The translations under genes were made by a program, and so were the position numbers. From Aegilops tauschii subsp. strangulata (taxonomy: Eukaryota > Streptophyta > Magnoliopsida > Poales > Poaceae): a DNA stretch of 64,000 nt. This document shows positions 22,505 to 35,023 of this stretch, piece after piece. The stretch lies in assembly GCF_002575655.3 (NCBI RefSeq), contig NC_053037.3, positions 453,065,793 through 453,129,792 of the forward strand. The letters are read 5' to 3'. Every line of letters begins with the position of its first letter. Within the stretch, counting starts at the first letter, position 1. The notes under the pieces were generated by a model. That model ran no database searches. It worked only from the letters and a program-made list of their open reading frames with translations, and was not told the origin of the DNA.

Positions 22505-23400
22505 ATCCCCTCGACCGCGGGATGAACGACAGCGGCGGCATCGGCGGCCATGGCGGGGTGGATGGCTGCTACGCCATCCCCCAGTGTACAGAGGAAAAGG
22601 ATGAGGGGGACTGGGCTGGGCCTTGCACTGTGGCCTTACGGCCCAGTTCACAGTGGGGGGCCTTTTAGTTTCCTATTATCTTTTCTGTTTTAAACTTTCA
22701 CCGTTGTTTTCTATTTCTAGCTACAGCTTGGTATTTATTTGAGTGAGCAAACGAATTTTTTTATAGATGAAACATGGCACATAAATATAGTACGATAGCA
22801 TAGGGCCACACACAAAGTTTCTTGTGGTTCGGGAAAAGTAAGAATATATGTTGGAATTTAAACGACCAAATTAAATGTTGTTGGTCCACCAAAATATTGC
22901 CATGGCCAAAATAGAAATCCAATTTGAGTTGATTTCTTCATGACAATTACTTGGCGAATACTTACAACCCATCGAACATTTTTATTTGACAGATTAAAGA
23001 AATAAGAATTTGGCTTGTATTTCAAAAGGAATTTGGATTTGATTTTTCTCCAGTAGCAATGTGGCTTAGTCAAACTTGATGACATGGCACCATTAGTGTG
23101 AGGTTACTGTAGTTGAGCTACCGGGGTGTTACAAATCTCCTCCACTACAAGAAATCTCGTCCCGAGATTTAAGGGGTGGAGTAAAGGGGGAAAACTCGGG
23201 AAGGACGGGGCTCAACACAAGATATGCAACTGGGGGCTATCTCAGTGAACATGGCATAGAGGCATCTCTCGAGTTGGAATTCAAGAAAGTCATCGAGAGC
23301 AAGGTTAGGAGGTGCAATAAGAAGCTTCAACCTGGTAGACAATCGTTTGTTGCCTGAAACAAGGGGTGAAAGGGGTTCAGAGCAATGTGAATAAGTATTG

Positions 23401-23412
23401 CCTCTGATACCA
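23401..23412 (-). other. Primer-binding-site-like sequence inside Z
   Basis: On the minus strand TGGTATCAGAGG, an 11 of 12 match to the initiator tRNA-Met site. It lies about 270 bases on the internal side of the 3' LTR, where no functional primer site is expected. Confidence 0.5.
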
Positions 23413-25764
23413 AAATAGATCGCCTCTCGGAAGGCGCCTCGGGATTTTCATATGAATCCAAGCGTGAGATAACCTTAGAAACAAGGGTGTACATGAGAGT
23501 CAGGTTTCGATCTTGTGGAACTGTGGGTTATGGGCCCACCTTGTGGGTTAAAAGCAGGAAGGCGCTAACATCTTGAACGGTCATGATAGCAAGGCAGGTC
23601 AGAGGATAGCCTGTCAGTTATGTTGGCAACAAAGTTTGGTACCAAGGGCGTGGGACGAAGAGAACCATTTTCCTGCTCGTAAGACGAAGCGGACCAATAG
23701 GCAAAGTTCTCGTCCATCGGTGGTTACCGGAATGTCATCAACAATAGTAACAGGGTCTTACTGACAGAGTTTGTACACCGAGGTGTTTACATAAGGATGG
23801 AATTATCACTGCTCAGACAAGTTAGATTACAAGAAAGGTGAAACAAAACAATGGAAAGGAAAATGTGATTATTATGATAATTAGACCAATGGAAAGGAAA
23901 GGTGTTTATTCCCAAGTATTAGGGTATAACTTTCCCAAGGAAAGGGAGAGCATGATAGGGCTCCAAGTATTAAACCATTTAGACAAAGGGGCAAGGAATT
24001 TATGAGGTTTACCCATACAACGGTGTTTGGATAATTGATCAAGAACAGTTAGCATTGCGCTCCCAATGTTCTTGTTGATGATCGGAGTACCACACACATG
24101 CTTCGGGATAGTGTTGACATGGTCATCATGGAAAGGTCAGACTTGATCCATCGGGAATTTTTAGAACATCTCATGCAATTTTATCAGGAAAAGGATGAGG
24201 ATGTGGCCGATGGGTTCAGCTGCAATCCATTGGCATGTCGAAAGGATGTATTTCCAAAATTACATGAACAAGTTTGTGTAGGGGGAAAAGCAAGAATGTT
24301 GTCGACGATAACACAAATCATCGAGGGGCAAGGAGGGTATTTCTCATCACGAATTCAATTGATATCCTGGAAGAGCTCAGAATGTTGATGATGATCACGA
24401 CACCTTTGTCATGAGATTTCATGAAGATGTAATCGATCGACGATGACATCAAGTCAAAGGAATGATGAAGCGAAAGGTTATTGCAACCACGGGTACGACA
24501 CAAGCTCGAAATCAAACTTCTTGTTCGAGGTGAAATGATAGGATGCAGAAGATCGACGCAAGCTTTGCTTGTCGTCGGAAGTTGCTCCAGGCATAAGGAC
24601 CAGGTAGCACAGTTAAAACTCGCACGCTAGTGATATAGCCAAACAGGCTAGGAATGACGTGAGGTGGTATCTAACTCCCCAGCAACAAAGTACTAGGAGT
24701 GTTGTATCACCGAGCGGAATCGATTCATTGTTCGGTGGTCTCGGTTGACGACAACCCAGATGCCGTGGAGTTACTATGACAGGGGAAAATACCACTCCAT
24801 CGAAAAGTTCATAGGGCGTAGTACAATAGGATGATATCCTCGAGACAGTATGGGGTAATACTCGAGATAGTTCAGTATAGGGGTTGGACAAGCATATTGA
24901 TTTGTAGAACAAGTGCTTTAACTTGCCCGCGGCATGGGATCAAAGAAGAACAATCACGGTCGGGACCACGTTTGCAAAGAATCAATTTACAGAGGCAAGA
25001 TGAGCTTAAACCAAGGGACCATTTGATTATAAGAGAAGCTCCCATGATAAGATCTACATCGTGTCTATGGGCATGAACACAAAGTTCAAGGTTGGCTCCC
25101 ACTTCTTCAATGCATAATCTCTCATTTACTTCTTGCTTTTGACGAAGTTGTAGTTAGAAATTTTTATCCGGCGTAACACCAGTAGAGTATGGCCCATAGA
25201 AATTTCTGGGTTCACACAAATTAGGGAAAGCATTAGTTCAACCCGTCGCGGCATCTAAGGAACATTTGCAAAAACTTCAGAGGTAATTAACTCAAGCTCG
25301 GAAGCAGAGCATGGTTGACAAAGCAGAGAATACAATTTACCAAAGTCAATATGTATCAGGGGAAGAGCGCACAAAATTTTGAATATGAAGGAAACTGCCG
25401 AATAATAATCCAACAAAGGATTCAGCGGTCCTTAATGGATCTGATGTGAGTATCAATACTCAATCAGAAGAAGGAAAGAATGCAAAGGCATTGGATTATA
25501 GAAACATCTGAATAATTCGATGCTTGAGTACAAAGGAGTTATGATTTCAAGTCGAAGGATCAGAAGCAGAGGCTCTGATCAAAAGATGAGTAAGTTGAAT
25601 AGACTTAGAGGCGCACCTGATCAAATCTTGATGGGGCAAGAACCAGCTCATAACCGGAGCGATGTCGGAGCCGGAAAGAAAATTTCCAAGGGTTAATTGA
25701 TGATTGCGAGTATTCGCTCACATGTTGAATCCATAGGAACAGAATGACAACCACAAAGAATTTT

Positions 25765-25769
25765 AAAGC
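25765..25769. repeat. Target-site duplication of X, left copy (AAAGC)
   Basis: AAAGC abuts the X 3' LTR. The right flank at 63779-63783 is AAAGA, four of five identical. Confidence 0.65.
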
Positions 25770-26734
25770 TGTCAGGACCCCGATTCCAAGTCACATCGAT
25801 CTAGCCTGTAACACCTCATATCACTTTGCGGCCTCACGCACGGTATTCCCACGGGTGTCGCCTTACCATGGCCGGGACCGTTTGCGCCTTTTGGCTCACG
25901 TATATGATAGTGTCGCTAGCATCCATATGACAGAGAACCCGGGCCGACATGACTAGTCGTAAACCCAAGGTGGCGCTAACTTACAGGGACATGCATACAT
26001 GAAACAACATCGAGCATGTCGGTCAGCAGCGTGTGAATCCGGGCTGTAGCAACTGGGCTAACAGGACTCCAGGAACCCGGGCGGTAGCAGGCTAGGCAGG
26101 ACTCCGGTGTCACCGCATGACATTTTCTCGAAGGGACAAACACAGGAACGATGTGAATCACATGCCGGCCAGTCTAAGTGTTCCGGAGCAGTAGTGCTGG
26201 GCTAGCAGGACTCCGGTAAACCGGGCTGTAGCGGACTACCAAGGCTCAGTGGAAGCACTAGACCTACATTTCCACATAAGAGAGGCTACCAAGGATAAAC
26301 CTCTAGAATGTCGGATACCACACATACCAAGCATTTCAATCATACACACAATATGCTCGATATGTGCAAATACAACATGGCATCACAACAAGACTCTACG
26401 ACTCAGAGTATTTATTCATTAGGCTCCGAGGAGCCAAGTATTACAAACAAGGGTCTCATGACCCAACATTCAGAGCATACAAGCAACAAGAAGAAGCATT
26501 ACATGTCTGAGTACAGACAACTACAAATGGAAAAGAATGAAGAGCCTCACTATCTACAACATCCGATCAAGATCGTAGCTGAGGTACAAGCTACTTGTCG
26601 AAGTCCACGTAAACTAATAAGACCGAAGTCTCCGCTGCAAAAACATAAATAAAGCAACGTGAGTACAAAGGTACTCAGCAAGACTTACATCAGATCCTAT
26701 CATACATGCATTAGTATCAAGAAGGCAGTGTGGG
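25770..26734 (-). repeat. Element X 3' LTR, distal part
   Basis: Matches 59674-60643 of the other LTR. It starts TGTCAGGACCCCGATTCC. Between about 26035 and 26235 it has degenerate direct repeats of GGACTCCGG...GGGCTGTAGC phrases. It ends where Y enters. Confidence 0.92.
26730..26734. repeat. Target-site duplication of Y, left copy (GTGGG)
   Basis: GTGGG precedes Y. The identical right copy is at 51588-51592, and the uninterrupted site in the other X LTR reads GCAGTGTGGGGTTTAG. Confidence 0.95.
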
Positions 26735-28483
26735 TGTAGCGACCAGACCTTAAACAGTCTAGTCTCTGTGCATCAGTGTCATCCCTGGATCGGTAATGCT
26801 GACACGCACAGTACTTGAAGGATTTATAACAGAGTAGCAATCACACACTTATTACATTGAATGTCTCAAAAGAGAACTTAATACAATAAATACGGCTTAA
26901 GGCCATCTAAAAACGATAACAGCGGAAGGCTTGGAAGATAAAGCGAGTCCATCAACTCCAACGGCATCACTGAGTATAAGACCACGACCTATGGCACCTT
27001 ACTCGTCGTTTGAAAAGTCTGCAACATGATACGTTGCAGCCCGAAAACGGGTCAGCACATGGAATATGCTGGCAATGTAACACATAGAGAGTAATGAATA
27101 GAATGTTGCTATCACTACATGCATATTTGGCTGGTGGAAAGCTCTATGGTTACAGTTTTGCGAAAAGCCAAATTTTCCCTACCACAAAGGAATAAATTTT
27201 ATTTAACTATCATGGTGGTTGTCAAACATTGAGAAGGTACCTCCAACTCAATCCCAATTAAGAACGTGATTAACCCAATCGAATTAAATTAAGTAACATG
27301 ATGATGAGATTCATATGATAATCCAAGAACTAGATACTCAAGATGTCCATAACCGGGGACACGGCTAACCATGATTAGATTGTACACTCTGCAGAGGTTT
27401 GTGCACTTTTCCCCACAAGACTCGATCGCCTCCGCTTGATTTCTCGCACTACATGGTGTTTGAGAAACGGATGACCGAGACACAGTCTTTCAGAAGCATT
27501 AGCACCTTACGATGGGTAGACCGGTACACCTACATCCCCTACATCTGCTAGTCTACCACTGTAAGAGTTCACACAACTTAATCAACTATGCTAGAGCCCA
27601 TAATAGCTTGTGGCTGCACACGAAATTTTCTAGTATGAATAATCTCATGATCCCTTTGAGTCTGGGTGGCGGTCCATAGGATGATCACATGGGTACTCCG
27701 GGATATCCAAAAATACAGGCAACACTGGGTTCTCCAGGTGCCTCAATCCACCCAGATGTTGATTAAAGTAGCCACCTTAAGTTGAACCATTAATTAACAA
27801 TCTCACATCTTTCATGGAAATCTCTCAAACCCAATCCACGTCTACGGGCATATCATAGCAATATAAGCAAACGTAGAAGTAACTCCCAATGGTTTGATAT
27901 AAACAGGGCAATAGGTACTACCTCAACTACTTCCCAAAACCCACATTTTAATCAGATCCTAATCATGCAATAGTTTGAGGATTGATCTAATGCAATAAAA
28001 CTGGGTGGTAAAGAGGTATGATCAAAGTGTTACTTGCCTTGCTGATGATCCATGAAACCTAGAGACTCGTAGTAGCACGCTTCGCACTCCGGGTACTCTA
28101 TCACAAACAAACAATACATACATAAGCAATCAAGCAAGGGTGTACGGATAAAACTCAAAATAAGAGATCTAACCAGAAAGTTCAACTTAAGAACTCCGTT
28201 TTGGAAAAAGAATCAAATTGAACGAAGCAACGAAACTCAAATGGCGAACGAAACAAGCTTCGTTTACTAATCTGGACCTAAGTTAAATTTTACAGTACCA
28301 AAATCTTGTTCAAGTTGGTTAAACAGAAAGAGGGTTTGGAGATGAAACTCTAGGCGCTTGAATCGCCTGATTCCGATAAACGAGCGAAAAGATAAACTGA
28401 AACGAAAAACAGATCGGAAATCGCGATCGAAAATAATCGCGGAAAATCCGAGAAAAAGAAAAACTGACGAACAGGCTAACGAA

Positions 28484-28552
28484 CGAACGTTCGCTGTCTG
28501 CGGTTAAACGACGAAAACCGTTCGTTAAAACGAACGTACGGACAAACGTCCG
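28484..28552. repeat. Cluster of CpG-rich palindromes in the Y LTR
   Basis: CGAACGTTCG (28484-28493) is a perfect palindrome. CGTTCGTTAAAACGAACG (28519-28536) is an eight-base-stem inverted repeat. CGGACAAACGTCCG (28539-28552) is a five-base stem. The other LTR keeps them at about 50672-50740. On the sense strand they lie about 280-350 bases after the TATA box, so they would be in the leader RNA. Confidence 0.75.
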
Positions 28553-28773
28553 CTAAATAGACTAAACCGGGAAAAAACCGATCTAATAAAAAAAATGGTT
28601 CCTAAAAAATAACCGACGGTTTTCTCTCAAAAACCGCGGCAGCGGCGGTGACTACCTCCGGCGGGTCAACAGCGGCGGCGGCGGTCGGCTCCGCCGGGGC
28701 GGCGGCGATCGGCGGCGGCGGCGGCGGGCAGCGGTGGCGGCGGCTCGCAGCGGTGGCGGCGGCGGCTCGGGGC

Positions 28774-28834
28774 TAGGGTTAGGGTTAGGGGCGGCGTGGG
28801 CTGGGGTGGGCTGGCGGCGGGGCGGCTTATAAAG
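28774..28834 (-). promoter_or_regulatory. Core promoter of the Y 3' LTR
   Basis: Minus-strand CTTTATAAG (28826-28834) is followed 35 bases downstream by CCCTAACCCTAACCCTA (28774-28791), a telomere-like repeat, and then a GC-rich leader. Confidence 0.65.
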
Positions 28835-29389
28835 CCCGGGGCAAGGCAGAGTCCGGGTCGCCCACGGCGGCCCGAGTCGGTTCGTTTTTTTTTATAAATT
28901 GGGCGTGCAGAAAAAGTAAGAAAAGAAATACTAAACATACTCCAAAAATCCCGAAATAAATTTTCCCCGTCCTCTAAAATCTAGCCGGACAAGATGAACA
29001 TTTATTTGGGCCTAAAATGCAATTTTGAGAAACACGTATTTTTCCTAACTCAAATAAAATCAAATAAAATCCAAATAAAATCAAATATTTGTTTTTAATA
29101 TTTTTCCTCCAATATTTCATTATTTTTAGAGAAGTCATATTATCCCCTCTCATATATTTGATATGAAATATTTTCGGAGAGAAAAATAATTAAAACAAAT
29201 GATCCTATTTTCAAAATTTGAGAAACCCCAAATATGAAAATAACAAAATCCCCAACTCTCTCCGTGGGTCCTTGAGTTGCGTAGAATTTCTAGGATCACA
29301 AAACAAAATGCAATAAAATATGTTATGCATGATGATCTAATGTATAACATTCCAAATTGAAAATTTGGGATGTTACAAACCTACCCCCC

Positions 29390-30764
29390 TTAAGATGAAT
29401 CTCGCCCTCGAGATTCAGGTTGGCTAGAAAATAGGTGAGAGTGGTCCTTCCATAGATCTTCCTCTCGCTCCCAGGTGGCTTCATCCTCGGTATGGTGACT
29501 CCACTGAACTTTGCAAAACTTGATAACCTTGCTGCAGGTGACTCGGCTGGCATATTCGAGAATCTTGACTGGTTTCTCCTCATAGGTGAAATCACTATCC
29601 AGCTGAATCGCTTCCAATGGCACTGTATCTCTCAGTGGTATCTCAGCCATCTCTGCGTGGCACTTCTTCAGCTGAGAAACATGGAACACATCGTGAACTC
29701 CCGACAATCCTCCGGGCAATTCCAACTTGTAAGCAACTTCTCCCATACGCTCCAAAACTTTGTATGGTCCTACAAAACGTGGCGCTAACTTTTCCTTAAC
29801 TCCAAAGCGCTTCACTCCTTGAAGTGGTGATACTCGAAGATAAACTCTGTCTCCGACTTTGTAAACTATCTCCTTGCGTTTAGAATCCGCATAACTCTTC
29901 TGCCTGGACTGGGCTACCTTGAGCCTATCGCGAATCAACTTCACTTTTTGTTCAGACTCTTTAATCAAATCTGGTCCAAACAACTGGCGGTCTCCAACTT
30001 CGTCCCACAACAACGGTGTCCTGCACCTCCTTCCGTATAGAGCTTCGAAAGGGGCCATCTTCAAACTGGATTGATAACTGTTGTTGTAAGAGAACTCTGC
30101 ATACGGCAAATTGTCGTCCCAACTAGATCCATAATCTAGCGCACAAGCTCTCAGCATGTCCTCCAAAATCTGATTGACTCTCTCGGTCTGTCCGTCTGTC
30201 TGTGGATGAAAGGCTGTACTGAACTCTAGCCTGGTACCCAAAGTTTCGTGCAATTGATTCCAAAACTTTGAAGTAAACTGGGTTCCTCTATCTGATACAA
30301 TGGTCCTCGGAACTCCATGCAGACATACGATCCTGGTCATGTATATCTTTGCCAACTTAGCACTTATATAAGTGGTCTTTACTGGGATGAAATGAGCTAC
30401 CTTCGTGAAATGATCGACTACAACCCATATTGAGTCATAGCCTGAACGAGTCCTGGGCAATCCTGTGATAAAATCCATGCCTAGCTTATCCCACTTCCAT
30501 TCGGGAATCGGCAATGGTTGTAGCAATCCTGCTGGCTTCTGATGCTCTGCCTTTACTCTCTGACATACATCACAAACTGCTACATACTCCGCAATATCCT
30601 TCTTCATTCCGGTCCACCAGAAACTGTCCTTCAAATCCAGATACATCTTGGTATTTCCTGGGTGAATCGAATATGGTGAATCATGGGCCTCTTGCAAGAT
30701 CAACTTCCTGATCTCTGGATCATTGGGCACATAAACGCGGTCCTCAAACCATAAGGTATCGTGC
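29390..30764 (-). pseudogene. Element Y integrase with chromodomain-like C-terminus, cut off by W
   Basis: Integrase part of Y Pol, starting at the W insertion point. It has the HHCC zinc segment (IHPGNTKMYLDL, CDVCQRVKAEH), catalytic core MDFITGLPRT, VSDRGTQFTSKFW and [15 protein letters not shown], and a DNA-binding part (GDRVYLRVSPLQGVKRFG). The C-terminal segment FCKVQWSHHTEDEATWERE is chromodomain-like. Such domains direct chromoviruses to silent chromatin. It ends in SRGRDSS a few bases before the polypurine tract and LTR. The reading continues artificially into W up to 30808. The matching N-terminal Pol is at 44853-46653. Confidence 0.92.
30760..30764. repeat. Target-site duplication of W, left copy (CGTGC)
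   Basis: CGTGC precedes W. The identical right copy is 44853-44857, and both lie in Y pol. Confidence 0.96.
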
Positions 30765-33700
30765 TGTAACGCCCACGATGCGGCTATATCTCCCACGTGT
30801 CGAGGCACGACTTAGAGGCATAACCGCATAGTGGTTTTGTCGCAAGAAGGGTCATCTTCACACAATCCCATGTAATGAACAAGAATGGGATAAAGAGTTG
30901 GCTTACAATCGCCACTTCACACAATACATAAATATCATCATACAGCATCCAAAATACAAACATATAGACCGACTACGGTCAAAATCCAGATGAAAATAAG
31001 ACAACCCCAAATGCTAGATCCCCGATCGTCCCAACTGGGCTCCACTACTGATCAACAGGAAAAGACACATAGTAACGACCACGTTCCTCGTCGAACTCCC
31101 ACTTGAGATCGACGCCATCGTCTGCACTGGCATCGTCGGCACCTGCAACTGGTGTTGGAAGTATCTGTGAGTCACAGGGACTCAGCAATCTCACACCCGC
31201 GAGATCAAGACTATTTAAGCTTGTAGGACAAGAGGTGCAAAGAGGTGGAGCTACAGCGACAAAACATATATGGTGGCTAACTTGCGCAAATGAGAGCGAG
31301 AAGAGAAGCAAAGGAACGGACGTCATCTAGCAATGACCAAGAAGAGGTCCTGAACACTTACTTACGTCAAACATAACACAGACCGTGTTCACTTCCCGGA
31401 TTCCGCCGAGAAGAGACCATCACGGCTACACACGCACTTGGTGTATTTTAATTGGGTCAAGTGACAAGTTATCTATAACCGGACATTAACAAATTCCCAT
31501 CTGCCTCATAACCGCGGGCACGGCTTTCGAAAGATATTACCCTGCAGGGGTGTCCCAACTTAGCCCATCATAAGCTCTCACGGTCAACGAAGGATAAACC
31601 TTCTCCCGGAAAGACCCGATCAGTCTCGGAATCCCGGTTTACAAGACATCTCGACAATGGTAAAACAAGACCAGCAAAGCCGCCCGAATGTGCCGACAAA
31701 TCCCGATAGGAGCTGCACATATCTCGTTCTCAGGGCACACCGGATAAGTCAAGCTACGAGTAAAACCAGACCTCGAGTTTCCCCGAGGTGGCCCCGCAGG
31801 CTGCTCGGTTCGGACCAACACTCGAAGGAGCACTGGCCCGGGGGGGTTAAAATAAGATGACCCTCGGGCTCGCGAAAACCCGGGGGAAAAAGGCTTAGGC
31901 GGCAAATAGTAAAACCAAAGTTGGGCCATGCTGGAGGAGTTTTAATCAAGGCGAACTGTCAAGGGGGTCCCATAAATCACCCGACCGCGTAAGGAACGCA
32001 AACTCAAGGAACATAATCCCGGTATAACAGTAACTAGGGCGGCAAGAGTGGAACAAAACACCAGGCATAAGGCCGAGCCTTCCACCCTTTACCAAAATAT
32101 ATAGATGCATTAATTAAATAAGAGATATAGTGATATCCCAACATATCCATGTTCCGACATGGAACAAACTTCAACTTCACCTGCAACTAGCAACGCTATA
32201 AGAGGGGCTGAGCAAAAGCGGTAACATAGCCAAACAACGGTTTGCTAGGAAAGGATGGTTAGGGGCTGACATGGCTGAAATAGGAGACATGATATAGCAA
32301 GAGATAGGTAGCGGAGCATGGCAATAGAGCGAACAACTAGCATAGCAAAGATAGAAGTGATTTCGAGGGGTGGTCATCTTGCCTGCAAGATTCTCAGAGT
32401 TGTCGAAAGCTTGATCCTCGTAAGCGTACTCGACAGGTTCCTCGTTCACGAACTCGTCTCCCGGCTCTACCCAAAACAAGAACACAAACAAACGGAACCA
32501 CAATCAACAACGAGAAATGCGCAAGCAACATGATGCAAGACATGTATGATATGCAAGTTATGATATGCGATGCATATGCGTGCTCCGGAAGGAAAATGAT
32601 GAACATGGCAGTAACTTGGCAAACCAAGCATGCCACTGGAAAGATGAGATGATTTCGGTCGAAATCGATATAAAGATCACCGGAATCGGATGCACGGTTT
32701 GCAAATGGCGAGCAAAACAAGAATGACACTAATCTGCGATTAACAGCAAGATAGCACTTAAAATACAACAAGTAACAATGCTACAGCACCCCAACATAGC
32801 AACAAAGCACATGGCAGTAATCTACAGGAGATGCTTGACAAAAGATGAACACTGAGCTACTGCTAGTTCATAACATATCAAGCTCAAACAAGCATGGCAA
32901 AAGTGTAAAAGATTACAGGTTCACAGACTTAGTGGAAAACTGGACATGGCAGAAATCAGCATCAGGTAGCAATGTTCAGAGCACGAAATCAACATGCTAC
33001 AGGAACTTAACATAGCAAAACAAGGCATGGTAGAGTTCTACTAAATGCACATGACAAAAGTCCCTTACTGACCATAAGCCAAAAAGGACCAGAAGAAATG
33101 ATGGAAAGCATGTAAACATAGCAAGTTTCGTTATCAGGTTTCAGACTTAGCAGAAAAACAGAGCATGGTATAAATATTAATATGTAGGCCTCTTTGTGAG
33201 CTTGATCCACTCACTACAGAGCAATGCATGAAAAACCAAGCATACCTACAGCAAGATGGAATGTTTATGAAGCTATCCATGGCAAGAACAATTGCATAGC
33301 ATATATGGATCAACTACAATAAGCTTGGCAAAAATGCATGTCATGTTAAGAATCTGCCGGAAATATTTTATAGCAAAAATAGAGCAAGATTGAGTCATGC
33401 TATGGTACTCTAAAATTGCAAACAATTGCAGGAATGGATCAATTACAACTATAGCTACAAAACATCCTTCCTGAACATCTCCAAAATATGCATGGATCTC
33501 TCTCTAGCATCAAGTTAACATGGCAACAAAATTACAGCAGACAAGGACTTAGAGAAATCACTAAGTCCCTGAAATCAGAAATATTACGGGGCCTACTTTG
33601 CATGCTTGTGCTAGTCATCACAAAGACCACAAAAATACATGGACTATATCCCTGGAAAGATGGCATGGCATACTTCAAAACACATGTAGAGCTCATGCTC

Positions 33701-34987
33701 AAAAGATGCGCAGATTAAATGATACAAAAATGACAAATCTCCAAGTTCTGATAAGAACCAGAGATTAACAGCAACTAGCCCTCTTCCAACGAAGATTTGG
33801 GTATCAAGATGATCTCTAATGAAAATGGTGCAATTGAACAAAATGAAGAGCATCACGAGACGAACAATTTGACATATTATACGCGCGAATCGGAGCTACA
33901 TGCACAAAGTTATCGCATCTCGAACAGGAGCATATACTAAAATGTTTCAGGGACTTAGAAAAAAAGAGGGGGGTCTCGGGTCAACCTACTCCCGTTGACC
34001 AGATCGGATCGGGACCGACTGGGCGCGGGCGTGCGGTGGAGCTCGCCGACGGGAGGAAGAAGAGGCCGGCGAGGAGAGGGCGGGGCGGCCGGAGGAGGGG
34101 GCCGCCGGCGGGGGCGGCGCCGGAGGAGGCGGTGGCCGGCGCGGCGGCGGAGTCGGCGGCGCGGCGGCGGAGGCGGCTGGCCGGCCGGCCGGCGGGCGCG
34201 GCGGCGCGCTGCGGCGGCGGAGTCGGCGGGAGGCGCGGAGGAGCGGGCGCGGCGGCGGGGAACGGGCCGGCGGGCCCGCGGCGGGCTCGCGGGCCGGCGC
34301 GGTGGAAGAGGCGGCGGCGACACGTGTCGCGCTCCGGTTGGCCGGGCGCGCGGCGGACGTTGTCCGGCGGCGGCTGGACGCGTCCGCCCGCGGAGAGGTG
34401 AAATTAGGGTTTCGACTGCAGTTTCGTTTTCGGGATGTCCACTCATTTATAGGTAGAGGGAGCTAGGAGACTCCAAATGAGGTGCGGTTTTCGCCCACAC
34501 GATCGTGATCGAACGACCTAGAGCATGGAGGAGAGTTTGGTGGGCTTTGGGCTGGTTTTGGAGGGGTTTTTTGCTGGACACTCAAATGGACATTGCGGAG
34601 GCCCGGTTAACCGTTGGAGTACCAAACGACCTCCGAATGGAACGAAACTTGACCGGTAGTCTCCGGGTGGTATATTAAGACCACTTGACAAGCCTCGGTC
34701 CATTCCGAGAAAGTTTGACACACGCACACGAAAGAAAACAAGAGGGGTGCACCGGAGGAGATAGGAGCGCCGGATTGGAAAACGGACAACGGGGAAAATG
34801 CTCGGATGCATGAGACGAACACGTATGCGAATGTAATGCACATGATGACATGATATGAAAATGCATGACATGAAAAAATACAAAACGAAAGACAAAAACC
34901 CGACAACGGAGGAAAAAACAAAACACATAGCCGGAAATGGCAAGAGTCGGAGTTACAAATATGGCAAGTTACATGCGGGGTGTTACA
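30765..34987 (-). repeat. Element W 3' LTR
   Basis: 4223 bases, plus-strand TGTAACGCCC to GGTGTTACA. U3 is only about 540 bases to the TATA box; a GC-rich block (34015-34395) and about 3.2 kb of AT-richer sequence follow. Open frames in the GC block on both strands are compositional. Confidence 0.97.
34404..34452 (-). promoter_or_regulatory. Core promoter of the W 3' LTR
   Basis: Minus-strand CTATAAAT (34445-34452), then AAACCCTAA (34404-34412) 33 bases downstream, then a GC-rich leader. The 5' LTR keeps the same sites. Confidence 0.65.
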
Positions 34988-35000
34988 ACACTCCACCACT
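34988..35000 (-). other. Element W polypurine tract
   Basis: Minus-strand GTGGTGGAGTGT directly before the LTR start TGTAACACCC; the pol stop is about 25 bases upstream in sense. Confidence 0.75.
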
Positions 35001-35023
35001 ACGAGAGGATCTCGTCCCGAGAT

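Larger units (their letters stand above)
18951..23133 (-). repeat. Element Z 3' LTR
   Basis: TG...CA ends: plus-strand TGTGACGCCC at 18951 and GGGTGTTACA ending at 23133. A GC-rich block covers about 21690-22430, followed (plus coordinates upward) by a run of 24 G, an AAACCCTA motif and a TATA-like site. A cluster of TTGAC/GTCAA motifs lies at about 21412-21560. The overall plan matches the W, X and Y LTRs. Confidence 0.78.
18951..25769 (-). mobile_element. Element Z, 3' part: chromovirus-type LTR with non-coding internal region
   Basis: Z begins with a 4183-base 3' LTR (18951-23133, minus orientation) and continues with 2.6 kb of internal sequence before X interrupts it at 25770. A further 222 bases follow X at 63779-64000. 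No gag or pol domain is visible, although the LTR start TGTAACACCCC and the purine-rich tract before it match the neighbouring chromoviruses. It may be a non-autonomous element or a chromovirus with its 3' coding region replaced. Its insertion into V has left flank TAATA (18946-18950). Confidence 0.65.
23134..25769 (-). other. Element Z internal region next to the 3' LTR, no coding domain
   Basis: The first bases (minus strand GTGGAGGAGATT before TGTAACACC) form a polypurine-like tract, and CTCGGGACGAGATTTCTTG resembles the pol-end/PPT area of the other chromoviruses. Beyond this no gag, protease, RT or integrase motif could be found on either strand; open frames are under 100 codons. A primer-site-like sequence lies at 23401-23412. 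Confidence 0.6.
26735..29377 (-). repeat. Element Y 3' LTR
   Basis: 2643 bases, plus-strand TGTAGCGACC to GGATGTTACA. Contains a palindrome-rich stretch (28484-28552), a GC-rich block (28636-28880) and a TATA box. The 5' LTR partner is 48923-51587. Confidence 0.95.

Noticed and set aside
21665..22541. Several overlapping frames up to 243 codons in the Z LTR
   Set aside because: Same compositional artefact in a GC-rich block; no domain and overlap on both strands.
24098..24388. 96-codon plus-strand frame in Z
   Set aside because: Looks protein-like at first, but short, antisense to the element and without any recognised motif.
28774..28791. TTAGGG repeats considered as an interstitial telomere
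   Set aside because: Only about three units, placed at a fixed distance from a TATA box in both LTRs; more likely a promoter element.
30765..30808. Extension of the Y integrase frame into W
   Set aside because: These codons belong to the W LTR; the open frame is accidental.
33955..34456. Open frames of 120-163 codons on both strands of the GC block in the W LTR, repeated at 43820-44321
   Set aside because: Arg/Ala/Pro/Gly-only composition, open in several frames at once; caused by GC-rich sequence. The start lies in the TATA box.
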